64,000 nucleotides of DNA. It comes from an uncultured Lachnospiraceae bacterium. Its GTDB lineage: Bacteria > Bacillota > Clostridia > Lachnospirales > Lachnospiraceae. The notes below the pieces were generated by a model. It saw only the letters and a program-made list of their open reading frames with translations, ran no database searches and had not been told where the DNA came from. The stretch's first letter is position 1. Each line of letters opens with the position of its first letter. A program made the translations under genes and the position numbers. The stretch spans positions 1 through 64,000 of the forward strand of contig CAJUES010000005.1 of NCBI GenBank assembly GCA_910585765.1. The letters run 5' to 3'. This document shows positions 32,448-40,937 of this stretch, in pieces.

Positions 32448-33269
32448 ATGAAAATGGCGATATCAAACATTGCGTGGGACGCCGGTGAGGACGCGGGCGT
32501 TTACGCCCTGATGCGTAAATATGGCTACACGGGGCTGGAGATCGCGCCCACGCGCTTTTTTGCGGCGGATCCCTACGGGGATCTGGAGGCTGTGGGACGG
32601 TGGCGGGAGGCGTTTGCGGCGGGAGAAGGCTTTGCGGTTCCGTCGATGCAGTCGATCTGGTTTGGCAGGACGGAGAAACTGTTCGCGGATGACACCCAGA
32701 GGCGGACTCTTTTGGACTACACGAAAAAAGCCGTGGATTTCGCGGTGGCAGCAGGCTGTGCAAACCTTGTGTTTGGCAGCCCAAAGAACAGGGTGCTCCC
32801 CGACGACGGCAGCAGGGAGGCGCGGCAGCAGGGGATCCGCTTCTTCAAGGAGATCGGTGATTATGCGTGCGCGGGACAGACGGCGGTCGGCATGGAGGCG
32901 AACCCTGCCATATACGGCACGAACTATATCAACACGACGCGGGAGGCATGTGATCTGATCAGGGAGGTCGCGTCGCCGGGATTTCTGCTCAATCTCGACA
33001 CCGGGACCATGATCGAGAACCGGGAGCCTGTGGAGACGCTGGAAAAAAGCGCGGAGCTGATCCGCCATGTACATATCAGTGAGCCGTTTTTGAAGCCGGT
33101 CGCGATGGACCGCGGCAGGAGGCAGTTCCACGCGGAGCTGGCGGCCTTCCTGCGGGAGAACGGATATCAGGGGTATGTGTCAGTGGAGATGGCAAAGACG
33201 GAGGACGCGTCCGGCAGGCTGTCTTTGCTGGACGAGATATTGGCGTATGGAAGGGAGATGTTTGGATGA
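32448..33269 (+). CDS. Sugar phosphate isomerase/epimerase, xylose isomerase-like TIM barrel
   Basis: Cytoplasmic enzyme of 273 residues, AP-endonuclease-2/xylose isomerase-like fold. The barrel strands carry likely metal ligands: Glu in GLEIAPTRFF and GMEANPAIYG, Asp in LLNLDTGTM, His in RHVHISEPF and Glu in YVSVEMAK. Members isomerise or epimerise ketoses and related sugars. The start at 32448 is preceded by GGGAGG. The stop overlaps the next start by ATGA, so it is translationally coupled to the following GT2 gene, which suggests its product is used by that transferase. Confidence 0.85.
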   Translation: MKMAISNIAWDAGEDAGVYALMRKYGYTGLEIAPTRFFAADPYGDLEAVGRWREAFAAGEGFAVPSMQSIWFGRTEKLFADDTQRRTLLDYTKKAVDFAVAAGCANLVFGSPKNRVLPDDGSREARQQGIRFFKEIGDYACAGQTAVGMEANPAIYGTNYINTTREACDLIREVASPGFLLNLDTGTMIENREPVETLEKSAELIRHVHISEPFLKPVAMDRGRRQFHAELAAFLRENGYQGYVSVEMAKTEDASGRLSLLDEILAYGREMFG

Positions 33270-34057
33270 TCTACGGAGGGAGAATGGGCGTTCCTGCCTT
33301 CGCGTATTACGAGTATGAACAGAAGCGTAAGGAGTATGTCGTGCTGATACCTGTCATCAATGAGGGGGAGCGCATCTTAAAGGAACTCTACCGCGCATAT
33401 AAACATCAGATCGCAGACCACGCGGATATCGTGATCTGCGACGGCGGTTCGACGGACGGGAGCCTCGAGGAGCGCAAGCTCAGAAAGCTTTCGGTGAACA
33501 CACTGCTGGTCAAGAAAGACAAGGGAAAGCAGGGCGCACAGCTGCGCATGGGGATCTACTGGGCACTCAGAAGGGGGTACAGGGGCGTGATCACCATAGA
33601 CGGCAACCACAAGGACAGCATCGAGGACATACCGCGCTTCATCCGGAAGCTTGAGGAGGGGTATGACCTGGTGCAGGGCTCTCGGTTTGCCAGGGGAGGC
33701 AGGGCGGTCAACACGCCGTTTGTCAGGAATATAGCGGTGCGTCTGATTCACGCGCCGGTGATCTCGCTGACAGCGGGGCAGCGCTTCACCGACACGACCA
33801 ACGCTTACAGGGCGTACTCCGCGCGGTATCTCTCAGACGACCGTGTGGCGCCGCTGCGCGACATTTTTATGACGTACGAGCTGCTTGCCTACCTCTCTGT
33901 CAGGGCGACGCAGCTCGGCTACAGGGCGTGTGAGATCCCGGTCACGCGGGCGTACCCGAGGAGGGGCAAAACACCCACAAAGATCAGCTTTCTCAAGGGA
34001 AACAGCGAGCTGATGAAAATACTGTTTCTCAATTTCTTGGGGGCGTACAATCCGTGA
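33266..34057 (+). CDS. Glycosyltransferase family 2, short form
   Basis: GT-A enzyme of 263 residues without clear membrane segments. The donor region has VVLIPVINEGERI and VICDGGSTDGS; the usual DADLQ motif reads TIDGNHKDS, retaining the first Asp only. It resembles DPM1-type polyprenyl-phosphate transferases. Coupled to the TIM-barrel gene by a 4-nt overlap. It ends the first operon; a new promoter follows at 34095. Donor and acceptor are not readable from sequence. Confidence 0.82.
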   Translation: MIYGGRMGVPAFAYYEYEQKRKEYVVLIPVINEGERILKELYRAYKHQIADHADIVICDGGSTDGSLEERKLRKLSVNTLLVKKDKGKQGAQLRMGIYWALRRGYRGVITIDGNHKDSIEDIPRFIRKLEEGYDLVQGSRFARGGRAVNTPFVRNIAVRLIHAPVISLTAGQRFTDTTNAYRAYSARYLSDDRVAPLRDIFMTYELLAYLSVRATQLGYRACEIPVTRAYPRRGKTPTKISFLKGNSELMKILFLNFLGAYNP

Positions 34058-34094
34058 GCTCCAAAAGCTTTTATCATAATGCCGGCGATAGCGC

Positions 34095-34124
34095 TTTACA
34101 TGACGACAGAGAGCGTGGTATAAT
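34095..34124 (+). promoter_or_regulatory. Promoter of the second polysaccharide operon
   Basis: TTTACA (34095-34100) and TATAAT (34119-34124), 18-bp spacing, 93 bp before the phosphotransferase start. Confidence 0.65.
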
Positions 34125-34216
34125 GGCGTGAGATATGAAACCGGATACTGCATTGAAGCGTATTTCGACAAAAAGTCGAGGGAGCAGGATGCAGCGTACA
34201 GGATGGAGAATACAGG

Positions 34217-35641
34217 ATGGAGAATATCAGGCGGAAAAACAAAATGATAGAGACGTACAGTGTCCTTGTGATCGATCTTGTGTGCGTTGTCGTCTCCTAT
34301 GCAGTGTCATTGTTCATTCGGTTTAACATCATTCACTACGAGAATTACCCCAAACAGTTTCATCTCATGGTCGGGGCATACATTGTGATCCTGTGTCTGC
34401 TCTACAACATGTTCCTTGACGCGAACAGAAATTATTTTATACGGGGCTATTACCAGGAATTTTACTACACGGTGCGGTACACGCTGATTCTTGTGGTGGG
34501 GCTGGTCGTGATCCTGTACCTCACGCAGCAGTCGTATGCGTTTTCGCGCTCGGTGTACGGGATTTTTGCGGTGCTGAACACGCTGGTCACGTACGGGATG
34601 CACATGGCATTTAAAAGGGCGATCTGGAAATACTACAGGAAGAGCACGAGCGCCGAGAAGATGCTTGTCGTCACAAAGGACATCCTGGCGGATGAGGTGA
34701 TTGGCAACCTCATCAGGGGGAAGGAATGGTACTATGACATCACGGCTGCCGTGATCTATGATACAAACAGAAAAGGCGGCGAGATCAGGGGCGTGCCGGT
34801 CGTGGCGTCGCGCGATGACCTGTACGAGACGGTGATCCAGATGATGGTGGACGAGGTGTTCATCTGCCTTCCCGGCGAGCCGCTGATCGACCTGCGCGAC
34901 ATGGTGCAGCGCTTTGAGGAGATGGGGCTTACCTGCCACTACAATGTCGATCTGTTCAGCCATGCCAATCCCAACACGTACGTGCAGCAGATGGCGGGCT
35001 ACAGCGTGATATCGTTCTCGCTCAAGACGATGGACTCAAGGCGCCTCCTCATCAAGCGGGTCATCGATATAGCGGGGGCGGTCGTGGGGCTTGTGCTCAC
35101 TGCCGCGATGACGCCCTTTGTGGCGCTGGCGATCAAGATCGATTCGCCGGGCCCCGTGTTTTTCTCACAGACACGCATCGGGAAAAACGGGCGGCGCTTC
35201 AAGATATGGAAGTTCCGCTCCATGTACACGGACGCGGAGGCGCGCAAGAAGGAGCTCGCGGCGCACAACGAGGTGAAGGGGCTGATGTTCAAGATGGACG
35301 ACGACCCGCGCGTCACCAGGGTGGGAAGGTTCATCAGGAGGACGAGCATCGACGAGACGCCGCAGTTTCTCAACATCCTGGTGGGGGATATGAGTCTGGT
35401 CGGCACGCGCCCGCCGACGGAGGATGAGTTTGAGCACTACAACGGTTATTACAGGAGGCGCATGAGTATCACCCCGGGGCTGACAGGGCTGTGGCAGGTG
35501 AGCGGCAGAAGCGATATACAGGATTTTGAGGAGATCGTAAAGCTCGATTTGGAATATATAGATAATTGGTCCTTGGGGCTCGACATCAAGATCCTGATCA
35601 TGACGGTGTTTGCCGTTCTTGGGGGGAAAGGCTCAAAATGA
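34217..35641 (+). CDS. Polyprenyl glycosylphosphotransferase (initiating enzyme)
   Basis: Membrane enzyme of 474 residues that transfers a sugar-1-phosphate to undecaprenyl phosphate, the first step of glycan assembly. Four to five N-terminal membrane segments (about 10-130) are followed by a nucleotide-binding-like CoA_binding_3 region (about 140-260), a membrane helix at about 275-300 and the Bac_transf catalytic domain with IKIDSPGPVFFSQTRIG, WKFRSMYTDA, DETPQFLNILVGDMSLVGTRPP and PGLTGLWQVSGRS. This is the WbaP/CpsE-type polytopic form. Two copies of ACAGGATGGAGAATA precede the start. It is followed by a GT26 enzyme, the usual second step. Confidence 0.93.
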   Translation: MENIRRKNKMIETYSVLVIDLVCVVVSYAVSLFIRFNIIHYENYPKQFHLMVGAYIVILCLLYNMFLDANRNYFIRGYYQEFYYTVRYTLILVVGLVVILYLTQQSYAFSRSVYGIFAVLNTLVTYGMHMAFKRAIWKYYRKSTSAEKMLVVTKDILADEVIGNLIRGKEWYYDITAAVIYDTNRKGGEIRGVPVVASRDDLYETVIQMMVDEVFICLPGEPLIDLRDMVQRFEEMGLTCHYNVDLFSHANPNTYVQQMAGYSVISFSLKTMDSRRLLIKRVIDIAGAVVGLVLTAAMTPFVALAIKIDSPGPVFFSQTRIGKNGRRFKIWKFRSMYTDAEARKKELAAHNEVKGLMFKMDDDPRVTRVGRFIRRTSIDETPQFLNILVGDMSLVGTRPPTEDEFEHYNGYYRRRMSITPGLTGLWQVSGRSDIQDFEEIVKLDLEYIDNWSLGLDIKILIMTVFAVLGGKGSK

Positions 35642-35645
35642 GAAT

Positions 35646-36398
35646 ATGAAAGAGTTGAAATATTGTGAGATACTGCGGACGAACATCAATGTGACCAGCA
35701 TGCAGGACACGCTTGACTACATCGATGCACAGATCGACGCGCTCCGCGGCAGGTACATCTGTGTGTCCAACGTGCACACGACAGTGATGGCGTACGAGGA
35801 CGAGCACTACCGCGCGATACAGAACAGCGCGGCGATGGCGCTGCCCGACGGGGGACCGCTGTCGAGGTACAGCAGGGCTGCGGGGTTTCGGGAGGCGGAG
35901 CGCGTGACCGGTCCGGATCTGATGGTGGAGCTGTTTCGGATCTCGGGACAGAAGCGGTACAGGCACTTTTTCTACGGCTCCACGCAGCAGACGCTCGACG
36001 ACATGCGGACGGCGCTTTTGAGGGACTATCCCGATATGGTGATCGCGGGCATGTACGCGCCGCCGTTCAGGGCTCTGACAGCGGAGGAGGACAGGGAGAT
36101 CACCGCCAGGATCAATGACGCCAGACCTGACTTTATCTGGGTGGGGCTCGGGGCGCCGAAGCAGGAGGAGTGGATGTACGACCACCGGGGAAAGCTCGAT
36201 GCGGTGGCAGTCGGCGTAGGCGCCGGGTTTGACTATCTGGCGGGAAATATCAAGAGGGCGCCGCGGCTGATGCAGGCACTGTGCCTGGAGTGGCTCTACA
36301 GGCTGATGCAGGATCCAAAGCGCCTGTGGAGACGCTATGTGACGACGAACGCGAAATTTTTGAGATATATCGTCAGGGAAAAGTTGACGGGAAAGTGA
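35646..36398 (+). CDS. WecG/TagA/CpsF family glycosyltransferase (GT26)
   Basis: Membrane-peripheral glycosyltransferase of 250 residues that adds the second sugar to a lipid-linked primer, often ManNAc in known members. Family motifs: NVHTTVMAYED, LPDGGPLSRYSRAAG (catalytic Asp), RHFFYGST, VGLGAPKQEEWM and GVGAGFDYLAGNIKRAP. Start at 35646 lies 4 nt after the phosphotransferase stop; the ribosome site is distant (GGGGGGAAAGG). Its position directly after the initiating phosphotransferase supports a role in building the linkage unit. Confidence 0.93.
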   Translation: MKELKYCEILRTNINVTSMQDTLDYIDAQIDALRGRYICVSNVHTTVMAYEDEHYRAIQNSAAMALPDGGPLSRYSRAAGFREAERVTGPDLMVELFRISGQKRYRHFFYGSTQQTLDDMRTALLRDYPDMVIAGMYAPPFRALTAEEDREITARINDARPDFIWVGLGAPKQEEWMYDHRGKLDAVAVGVGAGFDYLAGNIKRAPRLMQALCLEWLYRLMQDPKRLWRRYVTTNAKFLRYIVREKLTGK

Positions 36399-36478
36399 CG
36401 TTTTTTCCAATGGAAGTACTTTTTCCAATGGGAGTCCCTGCGCATAAAAAAGAGAGAGAGAAAGAAAAAATAGCAGTC

Positions 36479-37384
36479 ATGGAGAATAAGGTTTGGTTTC
36501 ACGCGGATGATTATGGAGTGACAAAAGAACAGTCAGAACGGATTTTGGGCTGCTATCAGAACGGGGCACTGAACAGTATCAGTGTGCTTCCCAATACACC
36601 TGCACTCGAGGAATCCCTCGAGGTACTGAACCGGGTCGATCCCGACGGGACGAGGATCCGGCGTGTCCTTCACCTGAACTTTGTGGAGGGAAAGCCGCTT
36701 GCAGGGGCGGAGAACGTACCAGGGCTGGTTGATGATACCGGCTGTTTTGATAAATCGTTTATTCGTTTATTTCAGTGGGATCACTTGAAGAGAGGAGCCG
36801 CCAGGCGCAGGATCGTCCGGCAGCTTGGCACGGAGATCGCGGCGCAGCTTCGGGCTGTGACAAGCCAGTGTGATTATAAGATCACGGCGATCGACTCCCA
36901 TCAGCATTACCATATGATCCCGATCGTGTTTGACACGCTGATGGAAGTACTGTCAGAGAAAGAATTTGAACACCTTAGGATCTGCCAGATTCGCATACCG
37001 GTCGATCCGACAGCTCCCCTGATGCACAGCGCACAGATGCTCAGAGGAGTGCCGGTGATGAACTGGGTGAAGTGGTGCATCCTTAAAATATATGCAGACA
37101 GAAACAAAAAAGTTCTGCAGAACAAGGGAGTAGGAACGCCTGTATTTTTTGGCATTTTCTATACCTGTGAGATGAAAAAGGAAGTGGTAGAGGCGCTGCT
37201 TCCGGCATACAGGGCTTATGCGGCCAGGAAGGATCAGGATCTGGAACTGATGTTCCACCCCGGAAACCTTACTGCCCGCTATGAGCTCCTGGATGCGAGG
37301 CGTGATGAGCTTGCAGATTTTTATATGTCCGACAACAGATATTATGAAGCCGAATGTTTAAAGCTGCTGAGACGTGATTTTTAG
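36479..37384 (+). CDS. ChbG/HpnK (YdjC) family carbohydrate deacetylase
   Basis: Metal-dependent deacetylase of 301 residues. The hallmark HADDYG is at residues 8-13, followed by a conserved HLNFVEGKPL and the metal/catalytic region DSHQHYHMIP. Members remove N-acetyl groups from chitooligosaccharides or from lipid-linked GlcNAc-type sugars. Here it probably deacetylates the sugar placed by the phosphotransferase or the GT26 enzyme. Start at 36479 has only a weak GAGAGAGAAAG site; an ATG at 36410 is an alternative. The gap before it holds two near-identical TTTTTCCAATGG copies. Confidence 0.85.
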   Translation: MENKVWFHADDYGVTKEQSERILGCYQNGALNSISVLPNTPALEESLEVLNRVDPDGTRIRRVLHLNFVEGKPLAGAENVPGLVDDTGCFDKSFIRLFQWDHLKRGAARRRIVRQLGTEIAAQLRAVTSQCDYKITAIDSHQHYHMIPIVFDTLMEVLSEKEFEHLRICQIRIPVDPTAPLMHSAQMLRGVPVMNWVKWCILKIYADRNKKVLQNKGVGTPVFFGIFYTCEMKKEVVEALLPAYRAYAARKDQDLELMFHPGNLTARYELLDARRDELADFYMSDNRYYEAECLKLLRRDF

Positions 37385-37423
37385 TTTCTGCCTTAATGAT
37401 AACGATCGAAGAAGGGAAAGCGT

Positions 37424-38614
37424 ATGAAAAGAAAATCAATGGTAGCAATTTTAATGGCGATGGCGGCGATGGCGCTGTCGTTCACAGGCTGTGGGGAGCG
37501 GACAGACATCGTGAAGGAGGAGCCGCCCATCGTGAGAGCCGATGAGAGCGCGGCGGGATGCCCTTACGGGTGCACCTGTTCCGGATGCGTATGTTATGGG
37601 ACGGTTCCGGCGGAGAGTGAGACCGTGACGGTGTCTGCCGTGACGGAGGAGACACAGCCGCAGAGCACGGAGGAGACGCAGCCTGCGCCGACAGAGACAG
37701 CGCAAGTGCAGACGGGGACGGAGAGCCCGGAGGAGACCGGGACACCGGCAGCGACGGAGCCGGAGACGTATGTGAATGAGATCGCGCAGCTCACCGACGG
37801 GGAGCTGCGGGCGCGGCGGGAGCAGCAGGAAAATTTTGCGGAGGCGAGAGCGCTTTTGTACGATCTGCCCAACTCAAAGGACAAGACCTCCAAGATCAAC
37901 CAGATGGACAGGCAGATCCTGGCCAACAATGCCTATGATTTCAGCCAGAAGAACATCGTGTTCATCGGGGACAGCATCACAGAGGGGATCACGAGTGCGG
38001 TCGACACGAAGGGAAATTTTATCAGCTATGTCAACTATGCGGCGTCCTATCTTCACTTTAACAGGATGCTCAACCACGGCATAGGCGGCAGGATGTTTTC
38101 CGTCTACGGGGGCGAGGAGCTCTCGCTCACGATGAACTTTGACGCGGTCACGAATATCGATTCGGATATCATCGTGGTGTTCGCGGGGGTGAACGATTAT
38201 CTCAGCGCTCCGCCAAACAAGCGGTTTGGGGACGTCAACAACGCGATGAGCACGGCGGGCTACTGCGGATCTGTGCGGCAGTTTATGAAGCAGCTCAAGG
38301 AGTATTTCGGGGATCGCGACATCTTCTTTGTGACGATGTATAACAACACGAAAAAGTCGGTGTGCACGTACTCGGATATCCAGGGACAGCCGTCACTGAA
38401 CGATTACATGGAGGTGCAGCGCAAGCTCGCGGACGAGTTTGGCTTCAATGTGATCGAGCTCTACGATATCGGATTTATGGACTGTTCGAACAAGGAGTCG
38501 TCAGACTTTTATCTGAGGGACGGCCTGCATCCGAAGGACAACGGGAATATCGTGCTGGGCGAACATATCGCCGCGGAGCTGTCCCTCTATTTCGGCGAGA
38601 AGGAAGTGGACTGA
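37424..38614 (+). CDS. SGNH/GDSL-type lipoprotein with Cys-rich motif
   Basis: Predicted surface lipoprotein of 396 residues. A signal sequence ends in LSFTGC, with C23 as likely lipidation site (Phe at -3 is unusual). Residues 46-57 form a Cys cluster CPYGCTCSGCVC (C-x3-C-x-C-x2-C-x-C), then a Thr/Glu/Pro-rich linker to about 115. The catalytic domain (about 170-396) has GDSITEG with nucleophile S184, GIGG, GVND and DGLHP (D366, H369), the blocks of SGNH hydrolases. Likely de-acylates or acylates a cell-surface glycan. The Cys cluster might bind a metal. GAAGGGAAAG precedes the start. Confidence 0.88.
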   Translation: MKRKSMVAILMAMAAMALSFTGCGERTDIVKEEPPIVRADESAAGCPYGCTCSGCVCYGTVPAESETVTVSAVTEETQPQSTEETQPAPTETAQVQTGTESPEETGTPAATEPETYVNEIAQLTDGELRARREQQENFAEARALLYDLPNSKDKTSKINQMDRQILANNAYDFSQKNIVFIGDSITEGITSAVDTKGNFISYVNYAASYLHFNRMLNHGIGGRMFSVYGGEELSLTMNFDAVTNIDSDIIVVFAGVNDYLSAPPNKRFGDVNNAMSTAGYCGSVRQFMKQLKEYFGDRDIFFVTMYNNTKKSVCTYSDIQGQPSLNDYMEVQRKLADEFGFNVIELYDIGFMDCSNKESSDFYLRDGLHPKDNGNIVLGEHIAAELSLYFGEKEVD

Positions 38615-38637
38615 CAGAAAATAGGAGAACGGATCAG

Positions 38638-39681
38638 GTGGAGATTATAAGATGGGGAATACTGCTGGCTTTGGTCTTGCCAGTGCCATTTTTTCTGGGG
38701 TTTATACCTGTAAAACATATGAATCGCTTGCAAAGGACACCCGCAATGACTTATGTCTGCGGGTGGTTTGTGAGCTTTTTTCTGTTTGAGCTCGCGGCTG
38801 TTCCGTTTATCCTGCTGGAACAGAGCTTTACGGTGCTGGTGGTCGTGTACACCTGCATTGTCGCAGCGGTGCTGGCGGTGTCCCTGTGGCGGGGGCGGCA
38901 GCTCTGGGCGGCGTATCGGGACGGGATCAGGGGCATACGGGAAATGCCGGGAAGCGTAAAGCTGGGCTGGGCAGTTTTCTTCCTGATCGTGGCGTTCCAG
39001 ATGGCGTACGCGGTCCTGTATGAGTACTATGACGGAGACGACGCGTATTATATCGCGGTTTCCGTGCTCACGGACGAGTTTGACACCATGTATCTGCGGG
39101 ATGCGTACTCCGGCTATATCTATCCGCTGGACACCAGGCATGCCCTCTCGCCGATGCCGATCTACCAGGCGTGGCTGGCGAGGCTGAGCGGCATCGCCCC
39201 GGCAGTCGTGGCGCACAGCGTGCTGGCTCCGGTGTGGCTGATGTTCATGTACTGTATCTACGGGCAGATCTGCAACCGGCTGCTGTGGAACCGGAAAGCG
39301 TACAGACCCGTGTTTATGATCCTGATCGCAGTGTGGTTCATGTACGGGAATATCTCACTGTACACGACGGAGACGTTTGCCATGACGAGGACCTGGCAGG
39401 GGAAGGGGCTGATGGCAGGGATGGTGATCCCCGCGCTGTTTCTGGCGCTGATCTACCTGGCGCAGGAGAGCGTGAGCCAGGGGATGTGGCTGCTGTTCAT
39501 CTGCGTGTGCGTGTCGTCTGTTCTCGCCACGAGCGTGTCCTTTATGGTCATACCGACAATCACAGGTGTCGCGGCCGTGCTGATCGGGATCAAGAAAAGG
39601 AGTGTGAAGTTTGCGGCGGAGCTGTTTCTGTGCTGTGTGCCCTGCCTGCTGCTGGCGGTGTGCTACATGGTCATAAAGTAG
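38638..39681 (+). CDS. DUF6077-like membrane protein, N-terminal part of a split gene
   Basis: Membrane protein of 347 residues starting at a GTG with AGGAGA 9 nt upstream. About eight predicted membrane segments. The first large loop contains YDGDDAYYIAVSVL and LDTRHALSPMPIYQAW, matching what I know of DUF6077 GT-C-like proteins, which are usually about 600 residues. The frame ends with TAG at 39679-39681, right after a membrane segment. The remaining part continues in the same frame at 39736. So this is either a gene fission with two polypeptides or an interrupted gene. Confidence 0.65.
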   Translation: MEIIRWGILLALVLPVPFFLGFIPVKHMNRLQRTPAMTYVCGWFVSFFLFELAAVPFILLEQSFTVLVVVYTCIVAAVLAVSLWRGRQLWAAYRDGIRGIREMPGSVKLGWAVFFLIVAFQMAYAVLYEYYDGDDAYYIAVSVLTDEFDTMYLRDAYSGYIYPLDTRHALSPMPIYQAWLARLSGIAPAVVAHSVLAPVWLMFMYCIYGQICNRLLWNRKAYRPVFMILIAVWFMYGNISLYTTETFAMTRTWQGKGLMAGMVIPALFLALIYLAQESVSQGMWLLFICVCVSSVLATSVSFMVIPTITGVAAVLIGIKKRSVKFAAELFLCCVPCLLLAVCYMVIK

Positions 39682-39735
39682 CCGCCCGGAGTCCGTGTAT
39701 GGCGAACAGGGTGATGTGAGAGGAGGGGAGAGTCC

Positions 39736-40581
39736 GTGCCGGGACGTTTTGCATCGGAATTGAAGGAGGTGGCGAAAGCCGTTGCGGAGGACGTGATCCT
39801 GTACAATAACAGGAGTTTTCTGATTCCCCTGTTTCTGATCGCGCTGCTTTTTCTGTGGATGACGGAAAAGGACAGGAAGCTGCGCGTTGTGCTGCTGTAT
39901 GTCGTGGCGGCCGCCGCTGCGGTGTTTGTGTGCCCGCTCTATGCGTGGGTGGGGATGAAGATCGACGCGGACGTCTACTACCGCGTGCTGTGGTCGATGC
40001 CGATCGGGATCCTCGTGTGCTACAGTGTGGTGAAGCTCATGACGTATTTCAGGGCAGCGGTGTCGCGGGCGCTGGTGTTTCTCCTGGCGGTCCTTGCGAT
40101 CATGATGAACGGGGATCTGGTGTACACCAACACGTTCCACATCAGGGCAGCCAACGCGTACCATATCCCGCAGCAGGTGATCGACGTGGCGGACGCGCTC
40201 AAGCTTGACAACTACAAGCCGATCGCGGTGCTCCCGGCGGAGCTTCTGACGCACTTCCACCAGTATACGGCGGACGTGTTCACACCCTACGGCAGGAACG
40301 TCGTGGAGCCGTCGTGGTCGTTCCGCGATGCGCTCTACGACGCCATGGAGTCGGACGAGACCGCGTATGACGTGGCGGAGGTGGCGAGGTGCGCGCGCAT
40401 CCATAACTGTGCGTTTGTCGTGCTCTCCTGCGCGAAGCAGATGAACGGGAGCATGGAGGAGCAGGGGTACTTTCTGTTCAGGTTCGTGCAGGGGTATTTC
40501 ATTTATATGGATTACAACTACTACTGGGTGTTCAAGGAACAGGGGCTGCTCGATGCGGACGTGATCGAGGCGGGAGGATGA
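39736..40581 (+). CDS. DUF6077-like membrane protein, C-terminal part of a split gene
   Basis: 281 residues starting at GTG with AGGAGGGGAG 5 nt upstream. About three membrane segments (about 30-50, 55-78, 85-125) and a soluble C-terminus of about 150 residues. It lies in the same reading frame as the upstream half, with in-frame TAG and TGA between. Many GT-C proteins have this C-terminal arrangement, so the pair looks like one ancestral protein. The strong ribosome binding site suggests the C-terminal half is really translated. Confidence 0.65.
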   Translation: MPGRFASELKEVAKAVAEDVILYNNRSFLIPLFLIALLFLWMTEKDRKLRVVLLYVVAAAAAVFVCPLYAWVGMKIDADVYYRVLWSMPIGILVCYSVVKLMTYFRAAVSRALVFLLAVLAIMMNGDLVYTNTFHIRAANAYHIPQQVIDVADALKLDNYKPIAVLPAELLTHFHQYTADVFTPYGRNVVEPSWSFRDALYDAMESDETAYDVAEVARCARIHNCAFVVLSCAKQMNGSMEEQGYFLFRFVQGYFIYMDYNYYWVFKEQGLLDADVIEAGG

Positions 40582-40588
40582 GAAGGAT

Positions 40589-40936
40589 ATGGTTAAGGTA
40601 AAAAATATTGTCCTGCTCCAGGCAGTCATCATCATCTACACGGTCTCGAGCGTGATGTCCAAGCAGGCGTCCGCGAGCGGCGGGAACCTGCTGCGCTTCG
40701 GGTTCTTCTTTGGGATGGAGTTTGTGGTGCTGGGGGTGTATGCGGTCCTGTGGCAGCAGATGATCAAGCGCTTTGAGCTCTCTGTCGCGTACGCAAACCG
40801 CTCGATGGCGGTCGTGTGGTCCATGGTGTGGGCGGTTCTCTTTTTTCACGACTCCATCACGGTGCAGAATGTCGCGGGGGTGCTGCTGGTAGTGGCAGGG
40901 ACATGGATCATCAATACGGAGACGGAGGCGGGATAA
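40589..40936 (+). CDS. Small EamA/SMR-type membrane protein, candidate flippase subunit 1
   Basis: Membrane protein of 115 residues with four predicted segments (about 7-25, 34-53, 65-85, 92-110), the size of small multidrug resistance proteins and of ArnE/ArnF flippase subunits. GAAGGA precedes the start at 40589. The second gene of the pair starts 2 nt after the stop. A heterodimeric SMR pair in a glycan locus most likely flips undecaprenyl-phosphate-linked sugars; drug export is an alternative. Confidence 0.75.
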   Translation: MVKVKNIVLLQAVIIIYTVSSVMSKQASASGGNLLRFGFFFGMEFVVLGVYAVLWQQMIKRFELSVAYANRSMAVVWSMVWAVLFFHDSITVQNVAGVLLVVAGTWIINTETEAG

Positions 40937-40937
40937 T

